A stretch of DNA of 64,000 nucleotides. Source: Enterobacter_D sp963521185 (lineage in GTDB: Bacteria; Pseudomonadota; Gammaproteobacteria; Enterobacterales; Enterobacteriaceae). Position 1 is the stretch's first letter. Each line of letters opens with the position of its first letter. Of the stretch, positions 15,630-23,780 are shown piece by piece. The notes under the pieces were generated by a model. That model searched no databases and had not been told where the DNA came from. It saw only the letters and a program-made list of their open reading frames with translations. The stretch covers positions 62,001 to 126,000 of the forward strand of contig CAUQTV010000007.1 of assembly GCA_963521185.1 (NCBI GenBank), read 5' to 3'. A program made the translations under genes and the position numbers.

Positions 15630-16305
15630 GTTTCAGAACCGTTTAATGGGCACCATTGTGCTGGTGGCGCTGGGGGTGATTGTGCTCCCCGGCCTGCTTG
15701 ACGGGCAAAAAAAGCATTATCAGGATGAGTTCGCGGCGATCCCGCTGGTGCCAAAACCTGGCGATCGCGATGAGCCGGACATGATGACGGCGGCAACGCA
15801 GGCGCTACCAGCGCAGCCGCCGGAAGGTGCGGCGGAAGAGGTGCGCGCCGGAGACGCCGCGGCACCGTCATTAGATGCTGCGCGTCAGGCGGCGAACAGC
15901 CGCTCAATGGATGCCATTCCGCAGCCGGTGGTCACGCCGAAGCCGAAAGCGGAAGAAAAGCCGCAGCCAAAACCACAGCCGCAAGCACAGCCACAACCGC
16001 AGCAGGCACCGACGCCACCGCCGAAACCGGCCCCCGCGCAGGAAGAGAAACCCGCGCCAACCGGCAAGGCATATGTGGTGCAGTTGGGCGCGCTGAAAAA
16101 TGCCGATAAGGTCAATGAAGTGGTCGATAAACTGCGCGGCGCAGGGTATCGCGTTTACACTATCCCGACCACGCCGGTACAGGGTAAAATAACCCGCATT
16201 CTGGTCGGCCCGGACGCCTCGAAAGATAAGCTGAAAGGCTCGCTGGGCGAATTGAAGTCTGTGTCAGGGTTAAGCGGCGTTGTGATGAATTATACGGCGA
16301 ATTGA
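15619..16305 (+). CDS. dedD: Cell division protein DedD (SPOR domain)
   Basis: A 228-residue bitopic inner membrane protein that joins the division ring and supports septal peptidoglycan synthesis. Layout: a short cytoplasmic head (MASKFQNRLMG), one membrane helix (TIVLVALGVIVLPGLLDG, ~12-29), a long Pro/Lys/Gln-rich periplasmic linker with Gln-Pro repeats (~75-145), and a C-terminal SPOR domain (AYVVQLGALKNADKVNEVV ...) that binds denuded glycans. The start is the GTG within the end of folC, with GGGGAGA in front; homology begins exactly there. The linker differs most from E. coli, as expected of a flexible region. Confidence 0.96.
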   Translation: MASKFQNRLMGTIVLVALGVIVLPGLLDGQKKHYQDEFAAIPLVPKPGDRDEPDMMTAATQALPAQPPEGAAEEVRAGDAAAPSLDAARQAANSRSMDAIPQPVVTPKPKAEEKPQPKPQPQAQPQPQQAPTPPPKPAPAQEEKPAPTGKAYVVQLGALKNADKVNEVVDKLRGAGYRVYTIPTTPVQGKITRILVGPDASKDKLKGSLGELKSVSGLSGVVMNYTAN

Positions 16306-16315
16306 TCCTGCCCCT

Positions 16316-16397
16316 CCCCCTCACCCTAACCCTCTCCCCAGGGAGAGGGAACGCACGCTTTTCTCCCTCTCCCTGGGGAGAGGGCGGGGTGAGGGGG
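16316..16397. repeat. 82-bp palindromic element with two inner hairpins
   Basis: Outer arms CCCCCTCACCC (16316-16326) and GGGTGAGGGGG (16387-16397) pair perfectly. Inside are two hairpins, CCCTCTCCC/GGGAGAGGG (16330-16349) and CCCTCTCCC/GGGGAGAGGG (16365-16384). A near-identical element lies at 50764-50843, and a half copy at 29828-29861. It is unlike REP sequences in motif. Confidence 0.85.
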
Positions 16398-16513
16398 AAG
16401 TCAGAACGAGCAGCAAAACGAGCAGCAAAACCACGCCCGAAGAGGCCGAAGTTTCGATGGCGTTGAATATTTTTTCAGCGCCATTTTTATTTACGCGGGG
16501 GAAGGAAATCCCT

Positions 16514-16529
16514 ACGCAAACGTTTTCTT
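16514..16529. promoter_or_regulatory. PurR operator and promoter of cvpA-purF
   Basis: ACGCAAACGTTTTCTT matches the PurR consensus (ACGCAAACGTTTNCNT). A -10-like TAGAAT follows at 16537-16542, as at the E. coli cvpA-purF promoter. Repression by PurR with hypoxanthine or guanine is expected. Confidence 0.88.
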
Positions 16530-16585
16530 TTTCTGTTAGAATGCGCCCCGAACTGGACGACAGGGCGTAAAATCGTGGGACATAT

Positions 16586-17074
16586 ATGGTCTGGATTGAT
16601 TACGCCATCATTGCGGTGATTGGTTTTTCCTGTCTGGTAAGCCTCATCCGTGGCTTTGTTCGTGAAGCGTTATCGCTGGTGACATGGGGTTGTGCTTTCT
16701 TTGTTGCCAGTCATTACTACACTTACCTGTCAGTCTGGTTCACGGGCTTTGAAGACGAACTGGTTCGAAATGGGATAGCTATCGCGGTGCTGTTTATCGC
16801 GACGCTGATCGTCGGTGCGATTGTTAACTACGTTATCAGTCAGCTGGTAGAAAAAACTGGCCTGTCGGGTACTGACAGGGTGTTGGGGATTTGCTTCGGT
16901 GCGCTGCGTGGTGCGCTGATCGTCGCCGCCATTCTGTTCTTTCTCGATACGTTTACCAGTTTTTCGAAAAGCGAAGACTGGCAAAAATCGCAGTTGATCC
17001 CGCAGTTCAGTTTCATCATCAGATGGTTTTTTGACTATCTGCAAAGCTCGTCAAGTTTTTTGCCCAGGGTTTAA
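16586..17074 (+). CDS. cvpA: Colicin V production membrane protein CvpA
   Basis: A 162-residue inner membrane protein with four predicted helices: IDYAIIAVIGFSCLVSLIRG, LVTWGCAFFVASHYYTYL, GIAIAVLFIATLIVGAIVNY and ICFGALRGALIVAAILFFLD. It is needed for colicin V export in E. coli, and its normal role appears to be in envelope stress tolerance. Length matches E. coli (162). First gene of the PurR-controlled cvpA-purF operon; purF follows after 84 bases. Confidence 0.97.
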   Translation: MVWIDYAIIAVIGFSCLVSLIRGFVREALSLVTWGCAFFVASHYYTYLSVWFTGFEDELVRNGIAIAVLFIATLIVGAIVNYVISQLVEKTGLSGTDRVLGICFGALRGALIVAAILFFLDTFTSFSKSEDWQKSQLIPQFSFIIRWFFDYLQSSSSFLPRV

Positions 17075-17158
17075 TCCTGCGATGTAGCTTGGAGTTTGGT
17101 TCATTAGGCTAATGACAATTATGCCAAATAAACCAAACTCTTAACGAGGAAATGACGT

Positions 17159-18676
17159 ATGTGCGGTATTGTCGGTATCGCCGGTTTCATGCCGGTCAAC
17201 CAGTCGATTTATGATGCATTATCGGTGTTACAACACCGTGGTCAGGATGCCGCTGGCATTATCACTATCGATGAGAATAACTGCTTCCGTTTACGTAAAG
17301 CGAACGGGATGGTGAACGATGTATTTGAAGCCCGCCATATGCAGCGCCTGCAAGGTAACATGGGTATTGGCCATGTGCGTTACCCGACCGCCGGTAGCTC
17401 CAGCGCCTCCGAAGCTCAGCCTTTCTACGTCAACTCTCCGTATGGTATTACGCTTGCCCACAACGGCAATCTGACCAACGCCCATGAGTTGCGTAAGAAG
17501 CTGTTCGAAGAGAAGCGTCGCCATATCAACACCACCTCAGATTCTGAAATTCTGCTCAACATTTTTGCCAGCGAGCTGGATAACTACCGCCACTATCCGC
17601 TCGAAGCGGATAACATCTTCTCCGCCATTGCGGCGACGAACCGCCAGATCCGCGGGGCATACGCGTGCGTGGCGATGATTATCGGTCACGGTATGGTTGG
17701 CTTCCGCGATCCTAACGGCATTCGTCCGCTGGTGCTGGGCAAGCGCGATCTGGGCGATGGTCGTACCGAGTACATGATGGCGTCCGAAAGCGTGGCACTG
17801 GATACGCTGGGCTTCGAATTCCTGCGCGATGTCGCGCCGGGCGAAGCGGTGTACATCACCGAGAAAGGCCAGCTGTTTACCCGCCAGTGCGCAGAGAACC
17901 CGGTCAGCAACCCGTGCCTGTTCGAATACGTCTACTTTGCGCGTCCGGACTCCTTCATCGACAAAATTTCCGTCTACAGCGCCCGCGTCAACATGGGGAC
18001 CAAGCTTGGCGAGAAAATTGCCCGCGAGTGGGAAGACCTGGACATTGACGTGGTGATCCCCATCCCGGAAACCTCCTGCGATATCGCGCTGGAGATCGCC
18101 CGCATTCTGGAAAAACCGTACCGTCAGGGCTTCGTGAAAAACCGCTATGTGGGTCGCACCTTTATCATGCCCGGCCAGCAGCTGCGTCGTAAATCCGTGC
18201 GCCGCAAACTGAACGCCAACCGCGCAGAATTCCGTGGCAAGAACGTGCTGCTGGTGGATGACTCCATCGTGCGTGGCACCACGTCCGAGCAGATCATCGA
18301 GATGGCCCGTGAAGCCGGTGCGAAGAAAGTGTACCTGGCCTCGGCGGCACCGGAGATCCGTTTCCCGAACGTGTATGGCATCGACATGCCAACCGCCAAC
18401 GAGCTGATTGCCCATGGTCGTGAAGTGGATGAGATCCGCCAGATCATCGGCGCGGACGGCCTGATTTTCCAGGACCTGAACGATCTGATCGACGCGGTAC
18501 GCGCTGAGAACCCGGACATTGCCCAGTTCGAATGTTCCGTGTTCAACGGTATCTACGTGACCAAAGACGTCAACCAGCAATACCTCGACTATCTCGACTC
18601 CCTGCGTAATGACGACGTGAAAGCCATTCAGCGTCAGAACGAAGTGGAAAGCTTAGAGATGCATAACGAAGGCTAA
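17159..18676 (+). CDS. purF: Amidophosphoribosyltransferase
   Basis: A 505-residue enzyme for the first committed step of purine synthesis: PRPP + glutamine to 5-phosphoribosylamine. The N-terminal glutaminase starts MCGIVGIAGF, with Cys2 becoming the nucleophile after Met removal. The C-terminal phosphoribosyltransferase has the PRPP loop VLLVDDSIVRGTTSEQ (~residues 364-379). The E. coli enzyme is also 505 residues. The ribosome site is CGAGGAAATG. No E. coli-like iron-sulfur segment is expected in this subtype, and none of the needed Cys pattern is seen. Confidence 0.99.
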   Translation: MCGIVGIAGFMPVNQSIYDALSVLQHRGQDAAGIITIDENNCFRLRKANGMVNDVFEARHMQRLQGNMGIGHVRYPTAGSSSASEAQPFYVNSPYGITLAHNGNLTNAHELRKKLFEEKRRHINTTSDSEILLNIFASELDNYRHYPLEADNIFSAIAATNRQIRGAYACVAMIIGHGMVGFRDPNGIRPLVLGKRDLGDGRTEYMMASESVALDTLGFEFLRDVAPGEAVYITEKGQLFTRQCAENPVSNPCLFEYVYFARPDSFIDKISVYSARVNMGTKLGEKIAREWEDLDIDVVIPIPETSCDIALEIARILEKPYRQGFVKNRYVGRTFIMPGQQLRRKSVRRKLNANRAEFRGKNVLLVDDSIVRGTTSEQIIEMAREAGAKKVYLASAAPEIRFPNVYGIDMPTANELIAHGREVDEIRQIIGADGLIFQDLNDLIDAVRAENPDIAQFECSVFNGIYVTKDVNQQYLDYLDSLRNDDVKAIQRQNEVESLEMHNEG

Positions 18677-18784
18677 TTGTTGATCGCTCCCCCTCTCCTG
18701 CGGGCGGGGGGGATCATTCCCCGCAGTTGCAACTCCCGTTAAAATCCTGCAAAGTCCTCCCAATTTAGCGAAAGGGCGACGGAC

Positions 18785-19366
18785 ATGAAACGACTTATCA
18801 TTGGCATCTCAGGGGCCAGCGGCGCGATTTACGGCGTGCGCTTATTACAGGTGCTGCGTGATGTCGCCGACGTTGAAACCCATCTGGTGATGAGCCAGGC
18901 CGCGCGCCAGACGCTCTCGCTCGAAACCGATCTCGCACTGCGCGATGTGCAGGCGCTGGCCGACGTGGTGCACGACAGCCGCGATATCGCCGCCAGCATC
19001 TCGTCAGGCTCGTTTAAAACCGCCGGTATGGTTATCCTGCCCTGTTCGATCAAAACCCTGTCAGGCATTGTTCACAGCTACACCGACAGCCTGCTCACCC
19101 GCGCGGCGGATGTGGTGCTTAAAGAGCGTCGCCCGCTGGTGCTGTGCGTGCGGGAAACCCCGCTGCACCTTGGGCACCTGCGCTTAATGACCCAGGCGGC
19201 GGAACTCGGCGCGATGATCATGCCCCCGGTGCCCGCGTTTTATCACCGTCCGCAAACGCTGGATGATCTCATCAACCAGACGGTCAACCGCGTTATCGAT
19301 CAGTTTGCAATTGAACTGCCGGAGGATCTCTTTATCCGCTGGCAGGGGGGCGATGCTGCAAAATAG
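18785..19366 (+). CDS. ubiX: Flavin prenyltransferase UbiX
   Basis: A 193-residue flavoprotein that attaches dimethylallyl to FMN. The prenylated FMN made is the cofactor of UbiD in ubiquinone synthesis. The N-terminus has GISGASGAIYGVRLLQVL, with ILPCSIKTLSGIVHSYTD in the middle and the C-terminal RRPLVLCVRETPLHLGHL. It is four residues longer than E. coli UbiX (189) at the C-terminus (GGDAAK end). A hairpin-rich G/C tract (18689-18714) between purF and ubiX may weaken read-through. Confidence 0.97.
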   Translation: MKRLIIGISGASGAIYGVRLLQVLRDVADVETHLVMSQAARQTLSLETDLALRDVQALADVVHDSRDIAASISSGSFKTAGMVILPCSIKTLSGIVHSYTDSLLTRAADVVLKERRPLVLCVRETPLHLGHLRLMTQAAELGAMIMPPVPAFYHRPQTLDDLINQTVNRVIDQFAIELPEDLFIRWQGGDAAK

Positions 19367-19383
19367 TGCACGCCTGGCGTTAA

Positions 19384-19400
19384 TGCCCCGTAACGGGGCA
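19384..19400 (+). terminator. Small hairpin after ubiX
   Basis: TGCCCCG-TAA-CGGGGCA, 18 bases after the ubiX stop, followed by ATTCTG only. A weak or partial terminator before the argT promoter region. Confidence 0.45.
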
Positions 19401-19556
19401 ATTCTGCAACCGCGATCAAATCCTCGACATTTAATCTCTGATTTCTGTTTGTTACACGCCGGTGTGGCGGGCAGACCTGCTATCTTTCACTATGAAGTCA
19501 ACCTTGCAACGTTTTATTAACATATTTAACGCCGATGTTTTTCTCAGGTGCGAAAC

Positions 19557-19572
19557 TGGCATAAGACATGCA
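19557..19572 (+). promoter_or_regulatory. Sigma-54 promoter of argT
   Basis: TGGCATAAGACATGCA has GG and GC elements exactly 10 bases apart, the -24/-12 signature of sigma-54. The argT promoter of E. coli/Salmonella has nearly the same sequence and is activated by NtrC during nitrogen limitation. It lies 71 bases before the argT start. Confidence 0.8.
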
Positions 19573-19642
19573 AGCATTGGAAAGTAGCAAACACACAACA
19601 CAACGTATTACATAATAAAATCAGAAAACTCGAGGGTATTGT

Positions 19643-20425
19643 ATGAAGAAGACGGTTGTTGCTCTGTCTTTACTGCTGGGCCTGTCCAGTGCCGCCAGCG
19701 TTTACGCAGCACTGCCTCAGACCGTGCGCATTGGTACTGACGCGACTTACGCGCCATTCTCGTCCAAGGATGCGAAAGGGGAGTTTGTTGGTTTTGACAT
19801 CGACCTCGGCAACGAGATGTGTACCCGCATCAAAGTGAAATGCACCTGGGTGGGTAGCGATTTTGATGCGCTGATCCCCTCGCTGAAAGCGAAGAAAATT
19901 GATGCCATCATCTCTTCTTTGTCCATTACGGAAAAACGTCTGCAAGAGATCGCGTTCTCCGTCCCGCTGTACGCGGCGAACTCCCGCCTGATCGCGGTGA
20001 AAGGCTCGCCAATTCAGCCCACCACCGACTCGCTGAAAGGCAAGCACGTGGGCGTATTGCAAGGCTCCACGCAGGAAACCTACGCGAACGAAAACTGGCG
20101 CAGCAAGGGCGTGGACGTCGTGGCGTACCAGAACCAGGATCTGATCTATTCTGACCTCTCTGCGGGCCGTATCGATGCGGCATTCCAGGACGAAGTCGCC
20201 GCCAGCGAAGGCTTCCTGAAACAGCCTGCCGGTAAAGACTATGACTTCGCGGGTCCGTCCGTGAAAGACAAAAAATACTTTGGCGACGGCACCGGTATTG
20301 GTCTGCGTAAAGACGACACCGAGCTGAAAGCCGCCTTCGACAAAGCCTTTGATGAAATGCGTAAAGACGGCACCTACGACAAACTGGCGAAGAAATACTT
20401 CAACTTTAACGTCTACGGCGATTAA
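19643..20425 (+). CDS. argT: Lysine/arginine/ornithine-binding periplasmic protein
   Basis: A 260-residue solute-binding protein that delivers Lys, Arg and ornithine to the HisQMP transporter. A signal peptide (MKKTVVALSLLLGLSSAASV) precedes cleavage after VYA, giving a mature start ALPQTVRIGTD. The binding-protein family signature GFDIDLGNEMC is present, and the two cysteines near residues 60 and 67 (C-T-R-I-K-V-K-C) form the known disulfide. It is about as similar to the next gene, hisJ, as a recent tandem paralogue. Expected to be induced by NtrC through the sigma-54 promoter upstream. Confidence 0.97.
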   Translation: MKKTVVALSLLLGLSSAASVYAALPQTVRIGTDATYAPFSSKDAKGEFVGFDIDLGNEMCTRIKVKCTWVGSDFDALIPSLKAKKIDAIISSLSITEKRLQEIAFSVPLYAANSRLIAVKGSPIQPTTDSLKGKHVGVLQGSTQETYANENWRSKGVDVVAYQNQDLIYSDLSAGRIDAAFQDEVAASEGFLKQPAGKDYDFAGPSVKDKKYFGDGTGIGLRKDDTELKAAFDKAFDEMRKDGTYDKLAKKYFNFNVYGD

Positions 20426-20490
20426 GCCTTAGCCGCACGACGTGACTGATCGGCGGGAAACGGATGCACCATCGCGCAAAATCGTGGTGG

Positions 20491-20545
20491 TGCATTAATA
20501 CGGTGAATGTTTCATCATGGTGCAAGGAGTGCACTGTTATGGGGC
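20491..20545. promoter_or_regulatory. Cluster of NtrC-like half and full sites before hisJ
   Basis: TGCATTAATACGGTGAA (20491-20507) and TGCACTGTTATGGGGCG (20529-20545) resemble the NtrC site TGCACY-N5-GGTGCA, and a half site GGTGCA lies between (20519-20524). The left edge also joins ATGCACCA (20463-20470) and TGGTGCAT (20487-20494), a longer inverted repeat. Prediction only. Confidence 0.4.
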
Positions 20546-20624
20546 GAATTTGCATAGTTAAGCAAAAGTAATGCAAAAAAAGCGCGCGAACGGGCAGAAT
20601 ATTTTGCCTTGCCGGGGCGAATAA

Positions 20625-20640
20625 TGGCACGATACCGACA
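20625..20640 (+). promoter_or_regulatory. Candidate sigma-54-like promoter of hisJ
   Basis: TGGCAC at 20625-20630 is a perfect -24 element, but ten bases on the sequence is AC rather than GC at -12 (TGGCACGATACCGACA). It lies 52 bases before the hisJ start and about 80-130 bases after the NtrC-like sites. The imperfect -12 keeps confidence low. Confidence 0.3.
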
Positions 20641-20691
20641 CCGTATTCTTCTAATAAATCCCGTAGGAAAGAAAGTCTGTTGAGGATATTT

Positions 20692-21474
20692 ATGAAAAAC
20701 CTGGTGTTATCTCTTTCTCTGGTCCTGGCGTTTTCAAGTATGACCGGCGCATATGCAGCAATCCCGCAAAAACTCCGCATTGGTACCGACCCCACTTACG
20801 CACCCTTTGAATCGAAGAATGCACAGGGTGAATTGGTTGGTTTTGACATCGATCTGGCAAAAGAGCTGTGTAAGCGCATTAATACGACCTGTACGTTCAT
20901 TGAGAACCCGCTCGATGCGCTGATCCCCTCGCTGAAAGCGAAGAAAATCGACGCCATCATGTCGTCGTTGTCGATCACTGAAAAACGTCAGCAGGAAATC
21001 GCGTTCACCGACAAACTCTACGCGGCAGATTCCCGCCTGGTGGTGGCAAAAAATTCTGACGTCGTACCCGACCTGGCAAAGCTCGCCGGTAAGCGCATTG
21101 GCGTTTTGCAGGGCACCACCCAGGAAACCTACGGCAACGTGCACTGGGCATCGAAAGGCGTTGAAATCGTCTCTTATCAGGGCCAGGACACCATTTATGC
21201 TGACCTGACGGCAGGCCGCATTGATGCTGCGTTTCAGGATGAAGTCGCCGCCAGCGAAGGCTTCCTGAAAACCGCCATGGGCAAAGATTACCAGTTTGGT
21301 GGCCCGTCCATTAAAGATGAAAAGCTGTTTGGCGTCGGCACCGGTATGGGTGTGCGTAAAGACGACAATGAACTGCGCGAAGCGCTGAATAAAGCCTTTG
21401 CCGAAATGCGCGCCGACGGCACCTACGAAAAACTGGCGAAAAAGTATTTTGATTTTGATGTTTACGGTGGCTAA
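20692..21474 (+). CDS. hisJ: Histidine-binding periplasmic protein
   Basis: A 260-residue solute-binding protein for the high-affinity histidine ABC transporter HisQMP2. The signal peptide is MKNLVLSLSLVLAFSSMTGA, with cleavage after AYA before AIPQKLRIGTD. The family signature is GFDIDLAKELC, with the disulfide Cys pair (C-K-R-I-N-T-T-C). ATG 20692 is chosen over 20680: it has TTGAGGA in front and matches E. coli HisJ. A G/C hairpin follows in the hisJ-hisQ gap. In Salmonella a REP element at this point is tied to higher upstream mRNA level, which fits the need for excess binding protein. Confidence 0.97.
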   Translation: MKNLVLSLSLVLAFSSMTGAYAAIPQKLRIGTDPTYAPFESKNAQGELVGFDIDLAKELCKRINTTCTFIENPLDALIPSLKAKKIDAIMSSLSITEKRQQEIAFTDKLYAADSRLVVAKNSDVVPDLAKLAGKRIGVLQGTTQETYGNVHWASKGVEIVSYQGQDTIYADLTAGRIDAAFQDEVAASEGFLKTAMGKDYQFGGPSIKDEKLFGVGTGMGVRKDDNELREALNKAFAEMRADGTYEKLAKKYFDFDVYGG

Positions 21475-21498
21475 TCCCCACGCGTGATTAACGTGCAA

Positions 21499-21519
21499 CC
21501 CCTCCTGTCACGGGAGGGG
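21499..21519. repeat. CCCCTCC/GGAGGGG hairpin between hisJ and hisQ
   Basis: CCCCTCC (21499-21505) pairs with GGAGGGG (21513-21519) around a 7-base loop. It takes the place of the classic REP sequence of the Salmonella/E. coli hisJ-hisQ gap and resembles the CCCTCTCC hairpins elsewhere in this window. Confidence 0.6.
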
Positions 21520-21559
21520 AGAAGACACGGCTGACACCACACACGACAGGACAGGCTGC

Positions 21560-22246
21560 ATGCTGTACGGGTTTTCTCAAGTTATATTACAAGGTGCCAT
21601 TGTCACGCTGGAGCTGGCGTTAAGCTCCGTTGTGCTGGCGGTACTGATAGGCCTGGCCGGTGCGGGCGCAAAGCTCTCCGGTAACCGTCTGTTAGCCATC
21701 ATTTTTGAAGGCTACACCACGCTCATCCGTGGCGTACCGGATCTGGTCCTGATGCTGCTGATTTTTTACGGCCTGCAAATCGTCCTTAACGCCATTACCG
21801 AATCGGTTGGCATCGGACAGATCGACATCGATCCGATGGTAGCCGGTATTATCACGCTTGGCTTTATCTATGGCGCGTACTTTACCGAGACCTTCCGCGG
21901 AGCCTTTATGGCCGTGCCGCGCGGGCATATCGAAGCGGCCACCGCCTTCGGGTTTACCGGCGCACAAACGTTTCGCCGTATTCTGTTCCCGGCCATGATG
22001 CGCTACGCGCTGCCGGGGATCGGTAACAACTGGCAGGTGATTTTGAAAGCCACCGCGCTGGTGTCGCTGCTCGGTCTGGAAGACGTGGTGAAAGCGACGC
22101 AGCTTGCCGGGAAGAGTACCTGGGAGCCGTTCTATTTCGCGGTGGTCTGTGGATTGATTTATCTGGTATTTACAACCGTTTCCAATGGTGTGCTGCTTCT
22201 GCTCGAACGTCGCTACTCCGTGGGTGTGAAGAGGGCTGACCTGTGA
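21560..22246 (+). CDS. hisQ: Histidine/Lys-Arg-Orn ABC transporter permease HisQ
   Basis: A 228-residue inner membrane permease that pairs with HisM as the channel for ArgT and HisJ ligands. Five membrane segments are predicted. The EAA loop of ABC permeases that docks on HisP reads HIEAATAFGFTGAQTFRRIL (~residues 125-144). The N-terminus (MLYGFSQVILQGAIVTLELA) is typical of the HisM/GlnP-type amino acid permeases. The stop overlaps the hisM start (GTGA), so the two subunits are translated coupled. Confidence 0.97.
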   Translation: MLYGFSQVILQGAIVTLELALSSVVLAVLIGLAGAGAKLSGNRLLAIIFEGYTTLIRGVPDLVLMLLIFYGLQIVLNAITESVGIGQIDIDPMVAGIITLGFIYGAYFTETFRGAFMAVPRGHIEAATAFGFTGAQTFRRILFPAMMRYALPGIGNNWQVILKATALVSLLGLEDVVKATQLAGKSTWEPFYFAVVCGLIYLVFTTVSNGVLLLLERRYSVGVKRADL

Positions 22247-22959
22247 TCGAGATTATTCAGGAGTACTGGAAAGCGCTGCTGTGGACGGACGGCTACCGGT
22301 TTACCGGCGTGGCCATTACGCTCTGGCTGCTGATTTCATCGGTGGTGATGGGCGGCGTCATGGCGGTTTTTTTGGCGATTGGCCGCGTCTCCAGCAATAA
22401 CTATGTGCGCTTCCCGATCTGGCTGTTTACCTATATTTTTCGCGGTACGCCGCTGTATGTGCAGCTGCTGGTGTTTTACTCCGGTATGTATACGCTTGAG
22501 ATCGTCAAAGGTACCGAGCTGCTCAACGCGTTTTTCCGCAGCGGGTTAAACTGTACGGTGCTGGCACTGACGCTCAACACCTGTGCTTACACCACCGAAA
22601 TCTTTGCCGGGGCGATCCGCTCGGTACCGCACGGTGAAATCGAAGCGGCGCGGGCGTACGGCTTCTCGTCGGTGAAAATGTACCGCTCGATTATTCTGCC
22701 GTCGGCCCTGCGCATTGCGCTGCCAGCCTACAGCAACGAAGTGATTTTGATGCTGCACTCCACGGCGCTGGCCTTTACCGCCACGGTGCCGGATCTACTG
22801 AAAATCGCCCGCGATATCAACTCGGCAACCTATCAGCCGTTCACCGCGTTTGGGCTGGCGGCGGTCCTGTATTTGATGATTTCTTATGTGCTGATAAGCC
22901 TGTTCCGCAAGGCGGAAAAGCGCTGGTTGCAGCATGTGAAACCTTCTTCGACGCACTGA
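22243..22959 (+). CDS. hisM: Histidine/Lys-Arg-Orn ABC transporter permease HisM
   Basis: A 238-residue permease partner of HisQ. It starts with GTG inside the hisQ stop (MIEIIQEYWKALLWTDGYRF), as in E. coli. The EAA loop is HGEIEAARAYGFSSVKMYRS (~residues 130-149). RGTPLYVQLLVFYSGMY is the conserved amino-acid-permease segment. The C-terminus (KRWLQHVKPSSTH) is the same as in E. coli. hisP begins 7 bases after the stop. Confidence 0.98.
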   Translation: MIEIIQEYWKALLWTDGYRFTGVAITLWLLISSVVMGGVMAVFLAIGRVSSNNYVRFPIWLFTYIFRGTPLYVQLLVFYSGMYTLEIVKGTELLNAFFRSGLNCTVLALTLNTCAYTTEIFAGAIRSVPHGEIEAARAYGFSSVKMYRSIILPSALRIALPAYSNEVILMLHSTALAFTATVPDLLKIARDINSATYQPFTAFGLAAVLYLMISYVLISLFRKAEKRWLQHVKPSSTH

Positions 22960-22966
22960 GAATACG

Positions 22967-23740
22967 ATGTCTGAGAATAAATTAAACGTTACAGATTTGC
23001 ATAAACACTACGGCGAACATGAAGTGCTGAAAGGCGTGTCGCTTCAGGCGAACGCGGGCGATGTGATCAGCATTATCGGATCGTCCGGGTCCGGTAAGAG
23101 TACCTTTTTGCGCTGCATAAACTTCCTCGAAAAACCGAGCGAAGGCACGATTGTGGTCAACGGTCAAAATATCAATCTGGTGCGCGATAAAGACGGCCAG
23201 TTGAAGGTGGCGGATAAAAACCAGCTGCGTCTGTTGCGCACGCGCCTGACCATGGTGTTCCAGCATTTTAACCTGTGGAGCCACATGACGGTGCTGGAAA
23301 ACGTCATGGAAGCGCCCATTCAGGTGCTGGGCCTGAGCAAGCAGGAATCCCGCGAGCGTGCGGTGAAATATCTGGCGAAGGTCGGCATTGATGAGCGCGC
23401 CCAGGCAAAATACCCGGTGCATTTGTCCGGTGGTCAACAGCAGCGCGTGTCGATTGCGCGTGCGCTGGCGATGGAGCCGGAAGTGTTGCTGTTTGACGAA
23501 CCCACCTCGGCGCTTGATCCGGAGCTGGTGGGGGAAGTGCTGCGCATCATGCAACAGCTGGCGGAAGAGGGTAAAACGATGGTGGTGGTCACCCACGAAA
23601 TGGGCTTTGCCCGCCACGTTTCCACCCATGTGATCTTCCTGCATCAGGGCAAAATTGAGGAGCAGGGCGATCCCGAAGCCCTGTTCGGCAACCCACAAAG
23701 CCCGCGCTTGCAGCAGTTTTTGAAAGGATCGCTGAAGTAA
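22967..23740 (+). CDS. hisP: Histidine/Lys-Arg-Orn ABC transporter ATPase HisP
   Basis: A 257-residue ATPase subunit; a dimer powers HisQM. Walker A is GSSGSGKST (~residues 39-47), the Q-loop lies in TMVFQHFNLWSHMTV, the signature motif is LSGGQQQR (~154-161), Walker B is VLLFDEPTSALDP (~174-186) and the switch His is in VVTHEMGFARHV. Length is as in E. coli (257). Last gene of argT-hisJQMP; a convergent SorC-type regulator follows after a short hairpin. Confidence 0.99.
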   Translation: MSENKLNVTDLHKHYGEHEVLKGVSLQANAGDVISIIGSSGSGKSTFLRCINFLEKPSEGTIVVNGQNINLVRDKDGQLKVADKNQLRLLRTRLTMVFQHFNLWSHMTVLENVMEAPIQVLGLSKQESRERAVKYLAKVGIDERAQAKYPVHLSGGQQQRVSIARALAMEPEVLLFDEPTSALDPELVGEVLRIMQQLAEEGKTMVVVTHEMGFARHVSTHVIFLHQGKIEEQGDPEALFGNPQSPRLQQFLKGSLK

Positions 23741-23750
23741 CTTCTTTTAT

Positions 23751-23772
23751 CCCCTCTCCCGTGTGAGAGGGG
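23751..23772. repeat. CCCCTCTC/GAGAGGGG hairpin between hisP and the SorC-type gene
   Basis: CCCCTCTC (23751-23758) and GAGAGGGG (23765-23772) form an 8-bp stem between convergent genes. There is no T-run on either strand, so it is better read as a member of the dispersed hairpin family than as an intrinsic terminator, though it may slow polymerase. Confidence 0.55.
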
Positions 23773-23780
23773 AAATAACC

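Noticed and set aside
16316..16397. Possible CRISPR-like repeat
   Set aside because: There are two inverted hairpins and no regular direct repeats with unique spacers, so this is a palindromic repeat element.
17537..18580. Open frame (347 codons) on the minus strand
   Set aside because: Antisense to purF, with no family resemblance and no ribosome site.
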